The position numbers and the translations under genes were made by a program. The notes below the pieces were generated by a model that worked only from the letters and a program-made list of their open reading frames with translations, had not been told where the DNA came from and searched no databases. Shown one piece after another: positions 36,110 through 48,823 of a stretch of 64,000 nt of DNA (within the stretch, counting starts at the first letter, position 1; each line of letters starts with the position of its first letter). Origin of the DNA: Claviceps africana (Eukaryota > Ascomycota > Sordariomycetes > Hypocreales > Clavicipitaceae); the NCBI GenBank assembly GCA_018360145.1, contig SRPY01000036.1, forward strand, positions 1-64,000. The letters run 5' to 3'.

Positions 36110-37601
36110 ATACCCTTTACTTTAAGTAATATTATAGCTACTTTAAATTTAACTATATTACTATATACTATAAAGTAGCTTTATACTATAGTTAATATAT
36201 AGCTATTAAATATATAAAGGGTAAATAAATTTATTTAGCCTTTATAAATAAAGCCTATAAAAAATACTTTAACTACTTTAAATTATATTTAATATAGTCT
36301 TACCTTTACTTTATAGTAAAAAACTATTAAGTAAAAGTTTAAATAGTTTACCTTTACTACTTAATCTTTTTTATTATATTTATAGACTTTAAAACTAATA
36401 AATAAACTAAAGTAGCCTTTTATAATATTTATAACTATTAAAAAAAGGCTATTAAAATGCTTTTTTATAAGGTATTACTTTAAAAATAAATTAAATACCT
36501 TTAAAGTAATAGTTTTTACTGCTTTTTAATATTTAAAGCTCTCTCTTTAGCACTTCTTTACCTATATAGTAGCTTTAATAGCTATTTTAAACTTTAATTA
36601 AAACCTACTATAAACCCCTTTAGGCTTATATTATAGTAGTTTAATATTTCCCTTTTATAATAAAGATTATATATTAAAATATATAAAAGAAAACCTATTT
36701 AGTTTATATAGCCTTAAGGTATTAACTTAAAATTAATATAGTTATAATATAAAAACTAAGTAGTAATAACTAGCCCTCCTTTACTTTAAGCTTAAGATTT
36801 TATTAACTTATAAATTAAAGGGGATATATAGCTATATATATTTACTATTAATATAAACCTAAGTTATAGTTAACTTACTTTAAAACTAATTAATATTTTA
36901 TTACCCTTTATAAAATAAAAATATATTTAATTTACTCTTTACTTTATAAAACTTTATAAATAACCCCTTTTTATAAACTTATTATTACTTTAATATAGAA
37001 TTAAAGTGTATTTATAAGTAACTTTAACCTTTACTACTCCCTTTAAAATAAATATAGTTATATATTATTAAGTAATAACTCCCTCTTTATAATAATAACT
37101 TATTAATAACTTAGCTTTACTATACTTTAAACAGAAATAATATAATATATATAAAGCTATTATAGTAGTATTATTAATTATATTTAAGCTACTTTAAATT
37201 TTATAATTAACTTCTTTAATAGTATTAACTTAATTAAATTTAACTATATTTTATAGCTTATTAGTATTATTACTAACTAAAACTATATATAAAATTAAGC
37301 TACTTTCTTTTATTAAGGAGATATAAATAAAGATTTAATTATTAATAAAGCTATTTATTAGTTTTAATATAAAGCTTTAAAGGCCTCCTTCTTTACTATT
37401 ATAAATATTAAGGTATTTACTTAGTAAATAATAATAAAACTTTAAATTATTACTTAACTATTTACTTTATATTAGCTTTAAAGTAGTCTTTATAAGTAAC
37501 TTTAATAAAATATAAAAGTTTAAAATATAGTAAATAATATTAAATAAATATAATATTAATAAAAACTTAGTAAATTTAATATTAATTAATAACTTACCTT
37601 T
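36110..37601 (+). pseudogene. LINE 5' region (ORF1 / endonuclease area), unresolved
   Basis: A + strand frame with tolerated stops can be followed over 36640-37320. It is rich in Leu, Ile, Gln and Lys. By position it should hold ORF1 and perhaps the start of the endonuclease, but I see no convincing zinc knuckle or endonuclease motif. It ends at the E4 solo LTR. Confidence 0.35.
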
Positions 37602-37606
37602 AAAGT

Positions 37607-38628
37607 TGTTGAAAATAACAGCTATTTTCAGGAGACCTCATCCACCATAAGGACTTTCAACAGGCCTTATAACGACCCTAACTCTAACCCCTATAGGGAC
37701 CTTTATAGGGGGTCTTTAGGTTGAAAGCTGGCGGCGGTGCGCGCAACACACACGTGCGCGCGCGCGCGGCAAGCGTAAAAATAGATGTTCCGGCTAAGAG
37801 CTCGCAGCTATAAGCACCCCACTTTTCTAGCCTTTTCGCCCTTAATTACACGCTTTAACAATTAGTGCACGCTTAATTAGGAAGCTAACGGACTATTAGC
37901 CTTAGTAATTAATTTTTATAGTAATAAGGCACGCTAGTTAAATTTTAATTAAAGATTTAGGCTACGCTGCCTAATAGCTATAAGGCCCTAAGTTACGTAA
38001 CCTATAGGCTACTTTAAAGGAGGAAATAGAAGGTCTTTAAAATTAAATTATATAAAAACTAAAGGTTATAAAAAGGAAATATAAAGAGTTTTATTATTGC
38101 TAAAGTAAAGGGAATTTTTTTATATAAATTTCCTAATTTTTAGATTTTTAGGATTTTTTTATATATAGATTTTTACTAAGTAAAATTCTTAGTGTATACA
38201 TTAGTAGGTTAGTTATATAGCTATAAGTCTATTTTTTTGTTTTTCTATATAAATAAATTTTATAGAAAATAAAAAGTGGCTTATAAGCCTTTACTAGCTA
38301 TATAGATCCATTAATAAGCTTAGTAAGTATATAAGGAAAAACACTTATCTCCTTATAGCTGCCTATAACTGTATAGACCGTTAATTAAACCTACTACCTA
38401 TAATGTTAAATAAATTAAATAAAATCTAAGAAAATTTACTTATATTTTATAAGCTAGAATTTAGCGTATTTTACGTGCTAAAAAGCATGTATTAAGCTTT
38501 TAACGTAGAAATAAGGCCTGTAGCAACCGCTATAGCGCTGCAGAGACCTTCTAACCACTGGCTTACTAAGCCTCACTACCTTAGTACTCTAGAGGGCAAA
38601 AGCCTCTGTAAACCCCTTATTTCTAATA
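37607..38628 (+). mobile_element. Solo LTR, family E4, second copy (1022 bp)
   Basis: It begins TGTTGAAAATAACAG and ends CTTATTTCTAATA, flanked by a perfect 5-bp duplication AAAGT (37602-37606 and 38629-38633). It matches 22258-23279 in reverse and has the same length. Ends are GC-rich, including the alternating CG/CA tract near 37735-37770; the centre is AT-converted. It lies inside the LINE. Confidence 0.92.
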
Positions 38629-38633
38629 AAAGT

Positions 38634-40900
38634 AAAAGTAATATAAACTTAAGTTATATATAAAATATAATATAGTTTATAACGCTACTTTATAAATACT
38701 ATAAAGGTAGGCTATACTATACTTTAAAAGCTTAAGTATTAAGCTTAACTTTATAGTAGCCTTTTATTTAAATTTTAAAAGGTTTTAACTTTACTTTATA
38801 ATAAAGGCACTTTTATAGTTATAGTTAACTTCTATAGCACTAAAGCTATTGCCTTTTTTAAATAGTTTTTCCTTTAATTTTATATTAAAATTAATAATAT
38901 TTTAAATATACTTTAAACCTACTTTAATACTATATTATTTCTAAATTTTAATTACTTTAATAAAAATAAAATTCTTTTTATTATTAAATACCTCCTTAAT
39001 TAAAAAGCTTTTAACCTTAATAAGCTCTTTATTAAATTCTTTAAAGTATATAGTAAACCCTTAGCTTATATCTTTATTTACCTCTTTAATATTTATTATT
39101 AAGTTAAATACTATTTAGCTTTATTTTAAAAAGCTAAAGTAATTATTTTATATAAGCTTAATAAAACCTTTATTAAAATATAATATATTAAAGTATAGTA
39201 ACTTATTTCTTTTTTAAATATTATAAAGAAAGTTTTAAAAGCTATAGTTATAAGTTAAATTATTTATATAGCTAAAAAAGGAGGTATTCTCTTTAATTTA
39301 TAAATAAAAAACTATATAAATTACTTAATTAAAGTTACCCTTAATATTTTAATAAAAGCAATATATATAATATAAAGCTTAAGTAAAACTATATTACTTC
39401 TTTAACTAAATATATTTACTGCCTTTAATATAGTCTATTATTAATACTTTATTTATATAATAACCTCCTTAAGCCTTTTTAAAAATAGTAATATAAACCT
39501 AAGCCTTTACTATTAATTATACTATATATCTCTTTTTTAATACTTAAATTACTAACACTTTACTTACTATTATAAAGGTTTTATAAAGGTTTTTTATTTC
39601 CTTTATTTTTTTCTTTCTTTATATAACTCTATTATATATAAAACTATAAATAATTAAATTTATATTTACTATTAAATTCTTTAATAATATAAATATCTTT
39701 ATTTATAGCCTCTTTTTAAAGAAAAATTAATATTAACTTAAATATATAGAGAAAATTTACTAAAAGTAGTTTTAAAAGTTTAGCTTTAAATTTTATTTAT
39801 AAAAAAGTAAACTCCTTTACTTTTTCTATAGCTATTACTTAATTATAATATTAATTTAACTTAAGCCTACTATAATTTAATCTACTTAAGCTACTTAATT
39901 CTTAAAGGTTTAAATTTATAAAAAGCTTTAATAGAAGTATTATTAATAAAAAGTTATAAAAAAGCTAGCTTAGTAATATCTTACCTTTACTATACTTATA
40001 GCATTAACCTAAGGTTACCCTCTTTATATAATATACTTACTTTATATATAGGTGGTTTAAAGCTTAATTATATATAGTGTAGAAATATACTATATATTTG
40101 TACCTTAAGGGGGAGTAGCTAAGGGAATTATTAAAGAATTTACTAAGGAATAAATCTAATGTTTATATATAGTAATTAACGCCTATAAGGCTATACTATA
40201 AGCTTTATTTAAAACTAAAGTAGCTATTTTATTAATAAACCTTTACCTTAACTATTAAGTATACTACTACTATAAATACATTAAAGTTAATAGTATAGTA
40301 GACTATATTTAAATAGTATATATTATAATTATAATATAGCTTTAAAGCTAACGCTATTATAAATATAGCCTCTCTTTAATAATATATATACTACTTTTAC
40401 AGCAACTCCCCCCTTACTTAACTAGCCTTAACTTAAGCTATAAACTTAAGTAAAAATAAAAAAATAAATAATATTATAATAAAGCTATAGTGTAAGTATA
40501 TTAGCTTTAATATTACCCTTTAGTAGTAAAATATAAACCTAACTTTTAGTTTATATAGAAGATAGTGAAAATCTATAATAAGCTTATAAAATATAAATTA
40601 ACAGCCTTAATTTAAATATATATAGAAAAGATTAGTCTTAATGCCTTTCTCTTTAGCTAATATATCTTTAATATAAAGTTACTTATATACTAATACTAAA
40701 CTAACCTTAAGGACTACTATTATATTATTCTCTACTATTTAGACTTTAACTACCTATACCTTTATAGGCCTATAGCGCCCTCTCTTTAAAACTACTATAA
40801 TATTTATACTACCTTTAACTAGCTTAAGCTAGCTTAATACCTTATATAGTAGCTGCTTTAAATAAGCTAAATTTACTAATTTACCCTTACTAATTAATTA
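38634..40900 (+). pseudogene. LINE ORF2 remnant: non-LTR reverse transcriptase
   Basis: It copies element RNA at the target site. With stops tolerated, FRKAKVIILYKLNK at about 39125 matches the LINE finger region. It is followed by QLISFLNIIKKVLKAIV and IIYIAKKGGIL, then LLLxLNIFTAFNIV (from SLDIxxAFDNV) at 39393-39434. FFNNINIFIYS (from FVDDVNILAYS) at about 39678-39710 is the catalytic box with both Asp turned to Asn, and KSKLLYF follows. These are the non-LTR RT motifs in the right order, with wording like the fungal Tad1 group. An RNase H domain may follow at 40100-40500 but is not clear. Confidence 0.7.
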
Positions 40901-41123
40901 TATACTTAATAAGCTATTAACGCTATTAATACTAAAGTACTTAATATACTACTACTATAGATCCCCTTTAAGACTACCTTAGGGACCTACTTTAGTAAAA
41001 ATCTCCCCTAAACTATAAACTATTTTTAGCCTCTTTAAGCCTATATATAACCTATATTACTACTAAGTTACCTTTACTATAGGACCTTCTATAAAAGAAC
41101 CCCTATTTACTATATAAAATAAG

Positions 41124-41520
41124 CACTTTAAGCATTATTAAATTAGCTAGAACTTACTACTAGAAAATTATTAAGCTTCTATATAAAGACTAATATAGTC
41201 TTAAGTTACTTTTAAAGTAAAACTACTTATATACTATCTTTAAGCTTACCTTATAATTAGTTAATAAGCACTATTAAGCAGACTAAAATTTATTACTAGG
41301 AAATTATTAAATCTATTACTTTTTAGCTAAAGACTTATTACTAAAAAACCACTAAGCTTTTATATAGAGACTATTATAATTTTAAGTTATATTTAAGGTA
41401 GAACTACCTATATACTGCCTTTAAACCTGCCTTACTACTAGCTAATAGGCATTATTAAGTAGGCTAAAATTTATTACTAAGAAATTATTAAAGTTATTAT
41501 ATTTTAACTAAATATCTTTT
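41124..41520 (+). repeat. Diverged tandem repeat, about 2.4 units
   Basis: Units start near 41124 (GCACTTTAAGCATTATTAAA), 41268 (GCACTATTAAGCAGACTAAA) and 41447 (GCATTATTAAGTAGGCTAAA). The first unit is about 144 bp and the second about 179 bp, with an internal extra segment in the second. Each contains TATATACTRYCTTTAA and a Leu/Tyr-rich reading. It lies in the 3' part of the LINE. Confidence 0.7.
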
Positions 41521-43281
41521 TACTAAGTAGCTATATTACTTATTATATAATTATAGCTTAGAATATATACCTAAGTTAGAAATAGAGTAAATAAGTAAAG
41601 AGTATAAATTTTTTAGCTTATAAAAAATAAAATCTTAAAAAACAAAACGCTAAATTTAATATAAAAATAAAAAAAAAATCCACTGCCTATTCTATTTAGT
41701 AGCTGCTTTAGCCTTACTTTATACCCCTATTCCCTGCCTACTTCTTTAGCACTATTGCAATTTATATTAAGTATTTAAAACACTTTTATTTAAAAAAAGG
41801 GCTAATATTAAGCTTAATAAAGGCTTTAAATAAGCCTACTATATTACTACTATTTACTTTAATAAAAATATTAATCTTTTTCTAAAGGTTTATATACTTT
41901 TACTATATATAGTTAGCTATATTAATTATAAATTAAGGGTATATTAAACTTACTAAGGCATTAAGTATATTTTTAAGGTTAGGATTCTCCTCTATAGTAG
42001 CTAAGTACTTAATTATTATCTCTATAAAATATTTAACCTTAGCTTTATATAAAGCAGTGTAAAGTAGCTATAAACTTAATTAAATTCTATATTAGCATTA
42101 AGGTAATTTAACTTACTTTAATATACTTCTTACCCTTTATAAAGTAAGCTTAATATACTTTAATATCTTTTTAAGTAAGTTAGCGTTAAACTTAATAAAG
42201 GGGTAAGGGAGTTAACTATACTTACTTTTTTTTAATTAATAGAGATAGTTAATATCCTTTATTTATATAAAATAAAATAAGTAGGGCTATTTTTATATTT
42301 TACTTTACTTAAATTAGCATTACTTTTAAGTTAAATTAAAGGTAGCCTCCTTACTTTATTAAGCTTTTAAGTATCTTTTTATAGTATTTTATCTATAGTT
42401 AGTAGAGAAAGGTAAATTTAGCTTAAATTCTATAAAGTAGCTATATAAAGGCTTAAACTAGCTATTAAAGAGAGGGAAATACTTATAATAGTAATAATAA
42501 TTAAAAAAGAAAGAAAAGAGAAAAAGGAAGGAAGAAAAAGAGAGGGGAAAACCCTTTTTTATAGAAATTCCTTAAGCCTCTTTATATAACTATAGCTATT
42601 ATTACTATTAATCCCCTATTATATAGGACTTAATATAGCACTAAAGTAGAAGCCTATTATTACTACTTAAATCCTAAACCTCCTTTATAAATAAGCTTAT
42701 TACCTACCCTTTTAACTACTTTAACTTATTAAAAGCTTAGCTTTACTTATAATATATAATAAACTATAACTATAACTATAATATATAATATAATAACCCT
42801 ATCCCCCTAACTGCCTAGCTCCTTTAGTAGGCACTATATAGAACTACTAAGCTCCTAACTAAATAACTATAATATATTATTAATATACTTATATTAACTA
42901 TAACTTATAATATATACTACCCCTTTAAGTAATAATAAAACAGTAATATAGTATCTACCTTAGCCCTACCCTAACTCTATACTAGCCCTTAACTACCCTC
43001 TCTTTAAACCTTAAATACCTAGTTATTTAGCCTTAAAATAACTTTTTTTTAATATTTACCTCTATACTTTTTTAATAACTACTACTATAAGCTTAGTATA
43101 TAGTATAACTACTTACTATAATAGAAACTACTATAGGCTTAATAAGGCCTTATATACACTAAATTATACGCTATATATAGGTTTTTCTCCTTATACTAAG
43201 GTTTTTCTTATATAGATAATTAAGCAGAGGTATTAGATAGCGGCCCTTAAAGCCCCCTTAGCGTACTTATAATAATAATAA
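41521..43281 (+). other. LINE 3' region and (AAT)n tail
   Basis: No assigned frame. Present are A-rich and pyrimidine blocks (a GAAAGAGAAAAAGGAAGG stretch near 42508-42545), a repeated CTATAACTATAATATAT-like segment near 42740-42910, and a GC-richer right edge (43140-43265). It ends in AATAATAATAATAA before the target duplication. Confidence 0.5.
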
Positions 43282-45200
43282 TAAAAGGTATTTAAAAGAT
43301 TTATATTTATAATAATACTATAAAGTTAGTTAAGTTAATTTAACTATATAAATATTAGTAATTTAAAGTTAATTAATTATTTAATTATTAAATCTTTAAC
43401 TAAATAATTTAAATAATAATAAAATTAATTAAGTAAGAAAAAGGTAAGGAATTTAAAATAAATAATAATTTTAACTTATAATTAATAATAGAGTTTAATA
43501 TTAAAGTTAATATAGCTATTTAAGTAGTATTATAGTAGAGATTAAAGATAAATTTAAAATAAAAAACTTTTAAAGTAAACCCCTTCTTTTTAAATAAAGA
43601 ATTATTTAATTAAGTAAATAATAACTTAATTAATATAAATTTAAGTACTTAAAAGTTTTATAGTATAATCTATTTATATATAATAGTAGGCTACCTTTAA
43701 AAATTACTTTATTTATAGATATAGCTAAAAGATTTTAAAGGCCTTTATTTAAAAGCTTTATTAAATATAGAATTAAAAGGTAATTTTATTATAAAGAAGG
43801 TTATATAAAGAATAGGCTTTACTATATATTTTATAAAAACTAAAATTAAAAATATATTATATATAAATAATACTATTAATTTAATAAATAAGGTTTAAGC
43901 TAAGCTTTACTTAAGGAATATTTAAATATCTATATACTTCTATATAGTATTTAATATAGTTTTAATTTTTATTATTTTAAAAATACCTTTTATATATTAA
44001 ATATAAGCTTTTTTTAACTATAGTTATAGTCTTAATAAAATAAATATTTAATACTACTTTAAAGATATTATAGTTATTATATAAGTTATAGACTTAGTTT
44101 AACTAAATTTAGTTAAAACTAATAAATAAGTTATATAAATTAATATACTATTTATTTATAAAAAAAAGGAATTAATTAAATTAACTATAAATAATTAAAT
44201 AAATAAAATTAAAAAGGAGTTTAAATTAAGGCTAAATAAAGTCTTAATATCTATTATACTATTAAAAGTAAAGTAGGTTATTAATTTTATCTTTATTTTT
44301 ACTATTAATTAATAAGTTTAATAACTTAATAAAGTAACTAAGGAAATTTAATTATAATAATTAATATAAGCATTTAATTTTAAAGTAAACACCCTTTATA
44401 AGTATATTAGTATAAAAGTGTACCCTTTTAATAATATCCTTTTTAATAAATTAGTCCTTAATAGTAACCTTTAGTAAAAGATAAAGAAGTGAAATAAAGT
44501 TAAAGAATACCTTAATATTAATAAAAAGTATAAAGAATGTATTATAGAAAGGTTTTTTAAATATCTATAAAGGTTTTAATTAACTTAAAAGAGACTTAAT
44601 TAAATATTTATAAATATTAAAGAATATTTTATCCCTTTAAAAGTAAATGTTTTTAAGGAGATCCTTAGTAACTATAAGGTTACTTTAAGGTAGAACCTAT
44701 TTAAAATAGAGAAAGTTAACCTCTTTATTATATTATTATAAGTTATTAAAGTTATTAAATATAAAGTACAATAAATAAAGTTTATTTTAATTTCTTTAAA
44801 GCTTTAAAAGAAATTTATTAATTTATTAAAATAGAAAGTTAAATATAATTTAATAAAAGAAAGTTATAGTTTTTATAAAAATCTATTCTTTTTTATTATA
44901 AAGAAAGATAAAGGAATTTAATTTATTTTATTAGTAACTTAATATAATAGCATTATAATTAAAGATATTAATATCCCTAAAGGTATAGAAGCCTTTAATA
45001 AGGAGTTTATAATATATATAATCCTTTTTATTATTAACCTCCTTTTAAAATATAATTAAGTTAACTTAATAATTATAAGCTATAATTTTATAACTATTAT
45101 AATATCTATTAAGCTTTTAAGGCTTTATAGGCTACCTTAAAAGGCTACTAACTTAATTACTTAATTTTATTATATTATAGAATGTATTTTATATAATTTA

Positions 45201-45392
45201 ATGCTTTATATATATGTACCTTTTCTTAATAATATTGCTATTAAAGGACCTACTATAGTTTATAATAATAATAGAATTATCCCTAGTATTTGTAAATATA
45301 TAATAAAGCATTTAATTAACTTAAATAATGTTCTACTAAACCTTAAGCTTATTAAATATATTACTTTTACTATTAAAAGTAAATTTTATTAG
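45201..45392 (+). pseudogene. Gypsy reverse transcriptase core fragment (copy O)
   Basis: A 63-codon stop-free stretch with PFLNNIAIKGPTIVYNN and a KHLINLNNVLLNL helix. It corresponds to the RT palm with FLDD changed to FLNN. It is the sense-strand counterpart of 9891-10082 (-). Not an independent gene. Confidence 0.78.
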
Positions 45393-45719
45393 CTTATTAT
45401 TAAGATTATTAGCTATATTTATAGTATATATAGTAGAAAACCTATAGAAGTAAAGGTTATTAAGCTTTAAAAATGGAATTATTATTTCTTTATAAAAAAA
45501 GTATAGTTTTTCTTTAAATTAGCTACCTTTTATTACCTTTAAGTCCTTTACTTTATAACTATTTCCTTACCTTTAATAAGTTTCTTTAAAAAGAAATTAT
45601 ATTAATATTAAAGGCTAAAATATAATAAAGTAATAAAAAAGATTATTATAGCTATTATAAACACTTTAAGTTTATAATTAATTAATATAAGTAAAAAAGG
45701 AGGAGAAATTATTTTTATA

Positions 45720-46060
45720 GTTAATATTAATAATAGAAAATAAAGTATAGTGCTTTTATAAATATATAAAAAAAAGCGTTACTCTATATACTTTAAAAGT
45801 AATATATAGAATAATATAAAGAAAAAGTATAATACTATTAAATAAAAATATTATACTTTACTTTATATTTTTTAAAGGCTATAAATTTATTTTTTTAAGG
45901 TTTATTTTATTTTAATGATAGACTTAATAGTACTTAAATACTAGCTTTAAGGTATTATTAATAATATCCTTAGTGCTATTATTATTTAATAGGTTAGCTA
46001 TATTATACTTTATAACTTTATAGTTTAATATATTTCTAAAAAGGAGAACTAAGTTATAAA
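45720..46060 (+). pseudogene. RNase H domain of E1 pol (copy O)
   Basis: The frame reads INNRKQSIVLL, then KYNTIK-KYYTLLYIF-RL (from the KYDATKRECRALLxALKR motif of gypsy RNase H), ILIIDLIVLKYQL and FIVQYISKKEN-VINTLLKK (from the HxPGxxNxxADxLSR end). It is present in copy A at about 9580-9230 (-) and absent from copy B. It degrades the RNA strand during replication in active elements and is dead here. Confidence 0.7.
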
Positions 46061-47040
46061 TACTTTATTAAAAAAAGGTTAAGAACTATTTAATAATTTT
46101 AATAAAGCTATTAAAAGAAATATTAAAGAATTCATTAATTTATACCTTTATATTAATACTTAAAGAGGTAAAGACTAACTATTTTACTCTTTAAAATTAA
46201 AGTAAATTATTTTTTACTTTATAACTTTAAAGAGATTATTTAATTAAATAGTAAAAAAGTTTTAAAACCTTAAGAAAAAGGCTTTAAAGTATTTTTTTAA
46301 TAATAGAATTCTCTTTAAGTAACCTACTAAGCTTATAAAAGAACCTATATTTATTATTAATAATAAAGATAGGCAGTATATAATTATTAAAGTAATTTAT
46401 TTTAAGCTTAGCTATAAAGGCATTAAAGTTATATTTTAGGCAATTAAACTTTACTACTATTAAAAAGGTATATAAAATATAATTTAAGCTATAATTTAAT
46501 ACTGTAAAATATATTAAAGATTTACATTATAGTGCTTATAAAAGCTCTTAATTTCTATTACCCTTAGTAACTTAATAAGTAAAATATATATTAATACTTA
46601 ATACCTACTATTTAATTATAAATATAAATATCTTTTAAAAGCTTAATATAATTTTATAAAGTAAGTAAAAGCTAAAGCTATTTATACTACTAATATTAAA
46701 GCTATATAGAGGTTTTTTAATAAACGTATTTATAGATTTAGGTTCTTTCTTTATATTATTTATAATAAAGGGCTTAAAATAAAAGGGAAACTTATAGAAG
46801 CCTTAGCTAACCTTAATATAAAAGGTATTTAAACCTTTAGCTATAATTTTAAAGCTAATACCTCTATTAAAGTAAGCTATTAATCTCTTTTTTTTATACT
46901 TATTAAAATAAATAAATTAAGTAGAAAATAGTTTAAGTACTTAAGGAAAGCATTACTTATAGATAGAATTATAATTAAGGCTTTATATAGAAAGTTTACT
47001 TTCTATTTTATTTATAAATAAAAACCCCTTTTTCTTTTAA

Positions 47041-48269
47041 AGGTAAAATTTTTAATATAGAGAATAGTTAATTAAAATAAGGTAACTATAGCTTAAGATC
47101 TATTTATAGCTAAAATATATATTTTTAAGTAAAAGATAAATAATATAGAATTTATAAAGAGAAAAGTGCTATATTTTTAATAGTAACTTACTATATAAAT
47201 TAACTATAATTAAGCTACCTTTCTTTAAAAGAAATGTAATTAATTAATTAAAGGTAATTTTATATTTATTTATAATATTTATTATATAATAAATATATTA
47301 ACTATATATAAGCTAACTATATAATAAAATAGTTTATTTTAAATCTATAGCTAGGTATTTATTATAGAAGTATATAAACTAAAGACTTTAAATAGTATTC
47401 CCTTTAATAAAATAATTAATATAGATTATTTTAAAAAATTTATTTTTAATAAAGATAAATAATAGACTTTATTTATAGATAAGTAGCTTTATTAACTACT
47501 TTAATAAAGCTCTTACTTTATATAAATATATAATACACTAAACTAGCCCTCTATAAATAATATTAATAAAGCACTGTATAATCTCTATTTATCTTAGTTA
47601 ATATATAATATATTTAATTAAATAATCTTTAATAAAAATAAACCTTTTATTTTATATAATGTTTTAAATAATAATACTTCTAAAGATAAAGAGAAAGAGC
47701 TACCTTTATATTAATATCTATATTATTAATTTAAAGTTTAAATTTCCACGCTTTTACTTAATTAATAATAAAAATATTAAGCTTATTACTTACTTTTTAA
47801 TTATTAACTTTACCTTAAAATTTATTTCTCTTTACTATTTATTTCTATTTAACTTTTATTACTATTAGTTTTTAGTAATAAATCTTTTACCTTTAACCTT
47901 ACTTTATTTTTTAAAAAGGAAGGAGCTTAAAAATTCTCTTTAACTATTTAATTTACTAAATTACTGCCTTATTTATTTATATATTTTATTTATTTACTTT
48001 TACTATTTATTTATTAATTATTTACTCTTTAATTATTACCTTTACTAATTATTTAACTAATTTATTAAGACTTTTAAGCTAGGTTTAACCCTTTTATTTT
48101 ATTATTAATCCCTTTTATTTCCCTTTTATTCTCTATTCCTTTTCTTTTAATTAAATATTTTAAATAGTTTTTTACTATTTTACCTTTCTCTTTCCTTTAT
48201 TTATATTCTATAAACTAAATATAGAATAAAGAGGAGGTATATTAATAATAATAATAAAAGCATTTTTAT
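47041..48269 (+). other. E1 copy O, region after integrase
   Basis: Homologous to 17330-18590 of copy B. It is low in complexity, with AT runs. No recognised domain. It ends at the 15-bp target duplication of the tRNA-headed retroposon (48270-48284). Confidence 0.4.
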
Positions 48270-48284
48270 AAGTATAAATTCTAT

Positions 48285-48353
48285 GTCCCGTAGCGCAGTG
48301 GTCAAGCGCCCGGATGACCGCTTGCGGTCGCAGGTTCAAATCCTACACGGGAC
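48285..48353 (+). ncRNA. tRNA-like head with pol III A and B boxes
   Basis: The acceptor arms GTCCCGT (48285-48291) and ACGGGAC (48347-48353) pair perfectly. A box TAGCGCAGTGG is at 48291-48301 and B box GGTTCAAATCC at 48333-48343. The T stem has one mismatch. The anticodon arm is abnormal: GACC-GCTTGC-GGTC gives a six-base loop without the invariant U33, so a working tRNA is unlikely and no amino acid is assigned. It probably serves as the internal promoter of the retroposon. Confidence 0.7.
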
Positions 48354-48358
48354 ACGGG

Positions 48359-48400
48359 TTTTTCTTAGTGTGCATATAGGGGCGGGGGCGCTAAGAAAAA
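48359..48400. repeat. Hairpin 1 in retroposon
   Basis: TTTTTCTTAGTG (48359-48370) pairs with CGCTAAGAAAAA (48389-48400), twelve pairs with one G-T. The loop contains GGGGCGGGGG. Confidence 0.75.
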
Positions 48401-48407
48401 TCAGACC

Positions 48408-48453
48408 CTAATTAGCTAGAAGGGGAGTGGTGGCCCCACTTCTAGCTAATTAG
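48408..48453. repeat. Hairpin 2 in retroposon
   Basis: CTAATTAGCTAGAAG (48408-48422) and its exact reverse complement (48439-48453) form a 15-bp stem, extended by GGG/CCC with one bulge around an AGTGGTGG loop. Confidence 0.85.
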
Positions 48454-48789
48454 TGCTAAGTTAGCAGCAAAAAAGTGGGTCTAGTCCCCTACTTTTCCGT
48501 TGCTAACTAAGCAACGCAGATTAGCTACTTCTACGTTATAAATAGGTAAATTACCCCTTAGCTCTTAGGTTACAGAGCCGGTTTACAGCTGTAATTGCTA
48601 GGAAAAAATAGGTAATTGGGAATAAAAAAAGTGGGGTAGCGGTGGTATATATTAATAACTAAAAAAATAAAAAAAGGAGGTATAGGGTAATTTATAGCTA
48701 AACCGGTATTTTATGGTTGGAAATAGAGACTAAAAAAAAAGCAGATTTTAAATGTATTTAGTAGGTTTTTCACTCTATTAGGCAACTAA

Positions 48790-48823
48790 CTAATTAATAA
48801 TTACTTAGGTAATTATTAATTAG
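48790..48823. repeat. Hairpin 3 in retroposon
   Basis: CTAATTAATAATTAC (48790-48804), loop TTAG, and the exact reverse complement (48809-48823): a 15-bp perfect stem. It shares the CTAATTA core with hairpin 2. Confidence 0.85.

Larger units (their letters stand above)
35622..43281 (+). mobile_element. Tad1-like LINE retrotransposon (degenerate)
   Basis: The insertion is flanked by a 16-bp target duplication, TAAAAGGTATTTAAAA, at 35606-35621 and 43282-43297; copy B shows the empty site near 13713. The right end carries an (AAT)n tail (about 43268-43281), as expected of a 3' LINE end on the + strand. An RT of non-LTR type is readable at 39120-39840. Without the E5 and E4 solo LTRs nested in it, the element is about 6.4 kb, close to full length for this group. 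Coding frames are destroyed by RIP. Clade assignment rests on the RT motif wording only. Confidence 0.8.
43298..47040 (+). pseudogene. E1 copy O pol: RT, RNase H, integrase
   Basis: Continuation of copy O polymerase after the LINE. In order: protease-like end near 43980-44060 (PFIYQI-like), RT about 44520-45400, RNase H 45720-46060, integrase zinc-binding part about 46280-46530, and core about 46560-46880 (FRFFLYIIYN, GIQTFSYN). It retains the RNase H segment that copy B lacks. All domains contain stops and catalytic Asp-to-Asn changes. Confidence 0.7.

Noticed and set aside
48285..48353. Functional tRNA gene
   Set aside because: Acceptor arm and pol III boxes are good, but the anticodon arm has a six-base loop without U33 and the T stem has a mismatch. 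The target duplication shows it inserted as part of a 649-bp unit.
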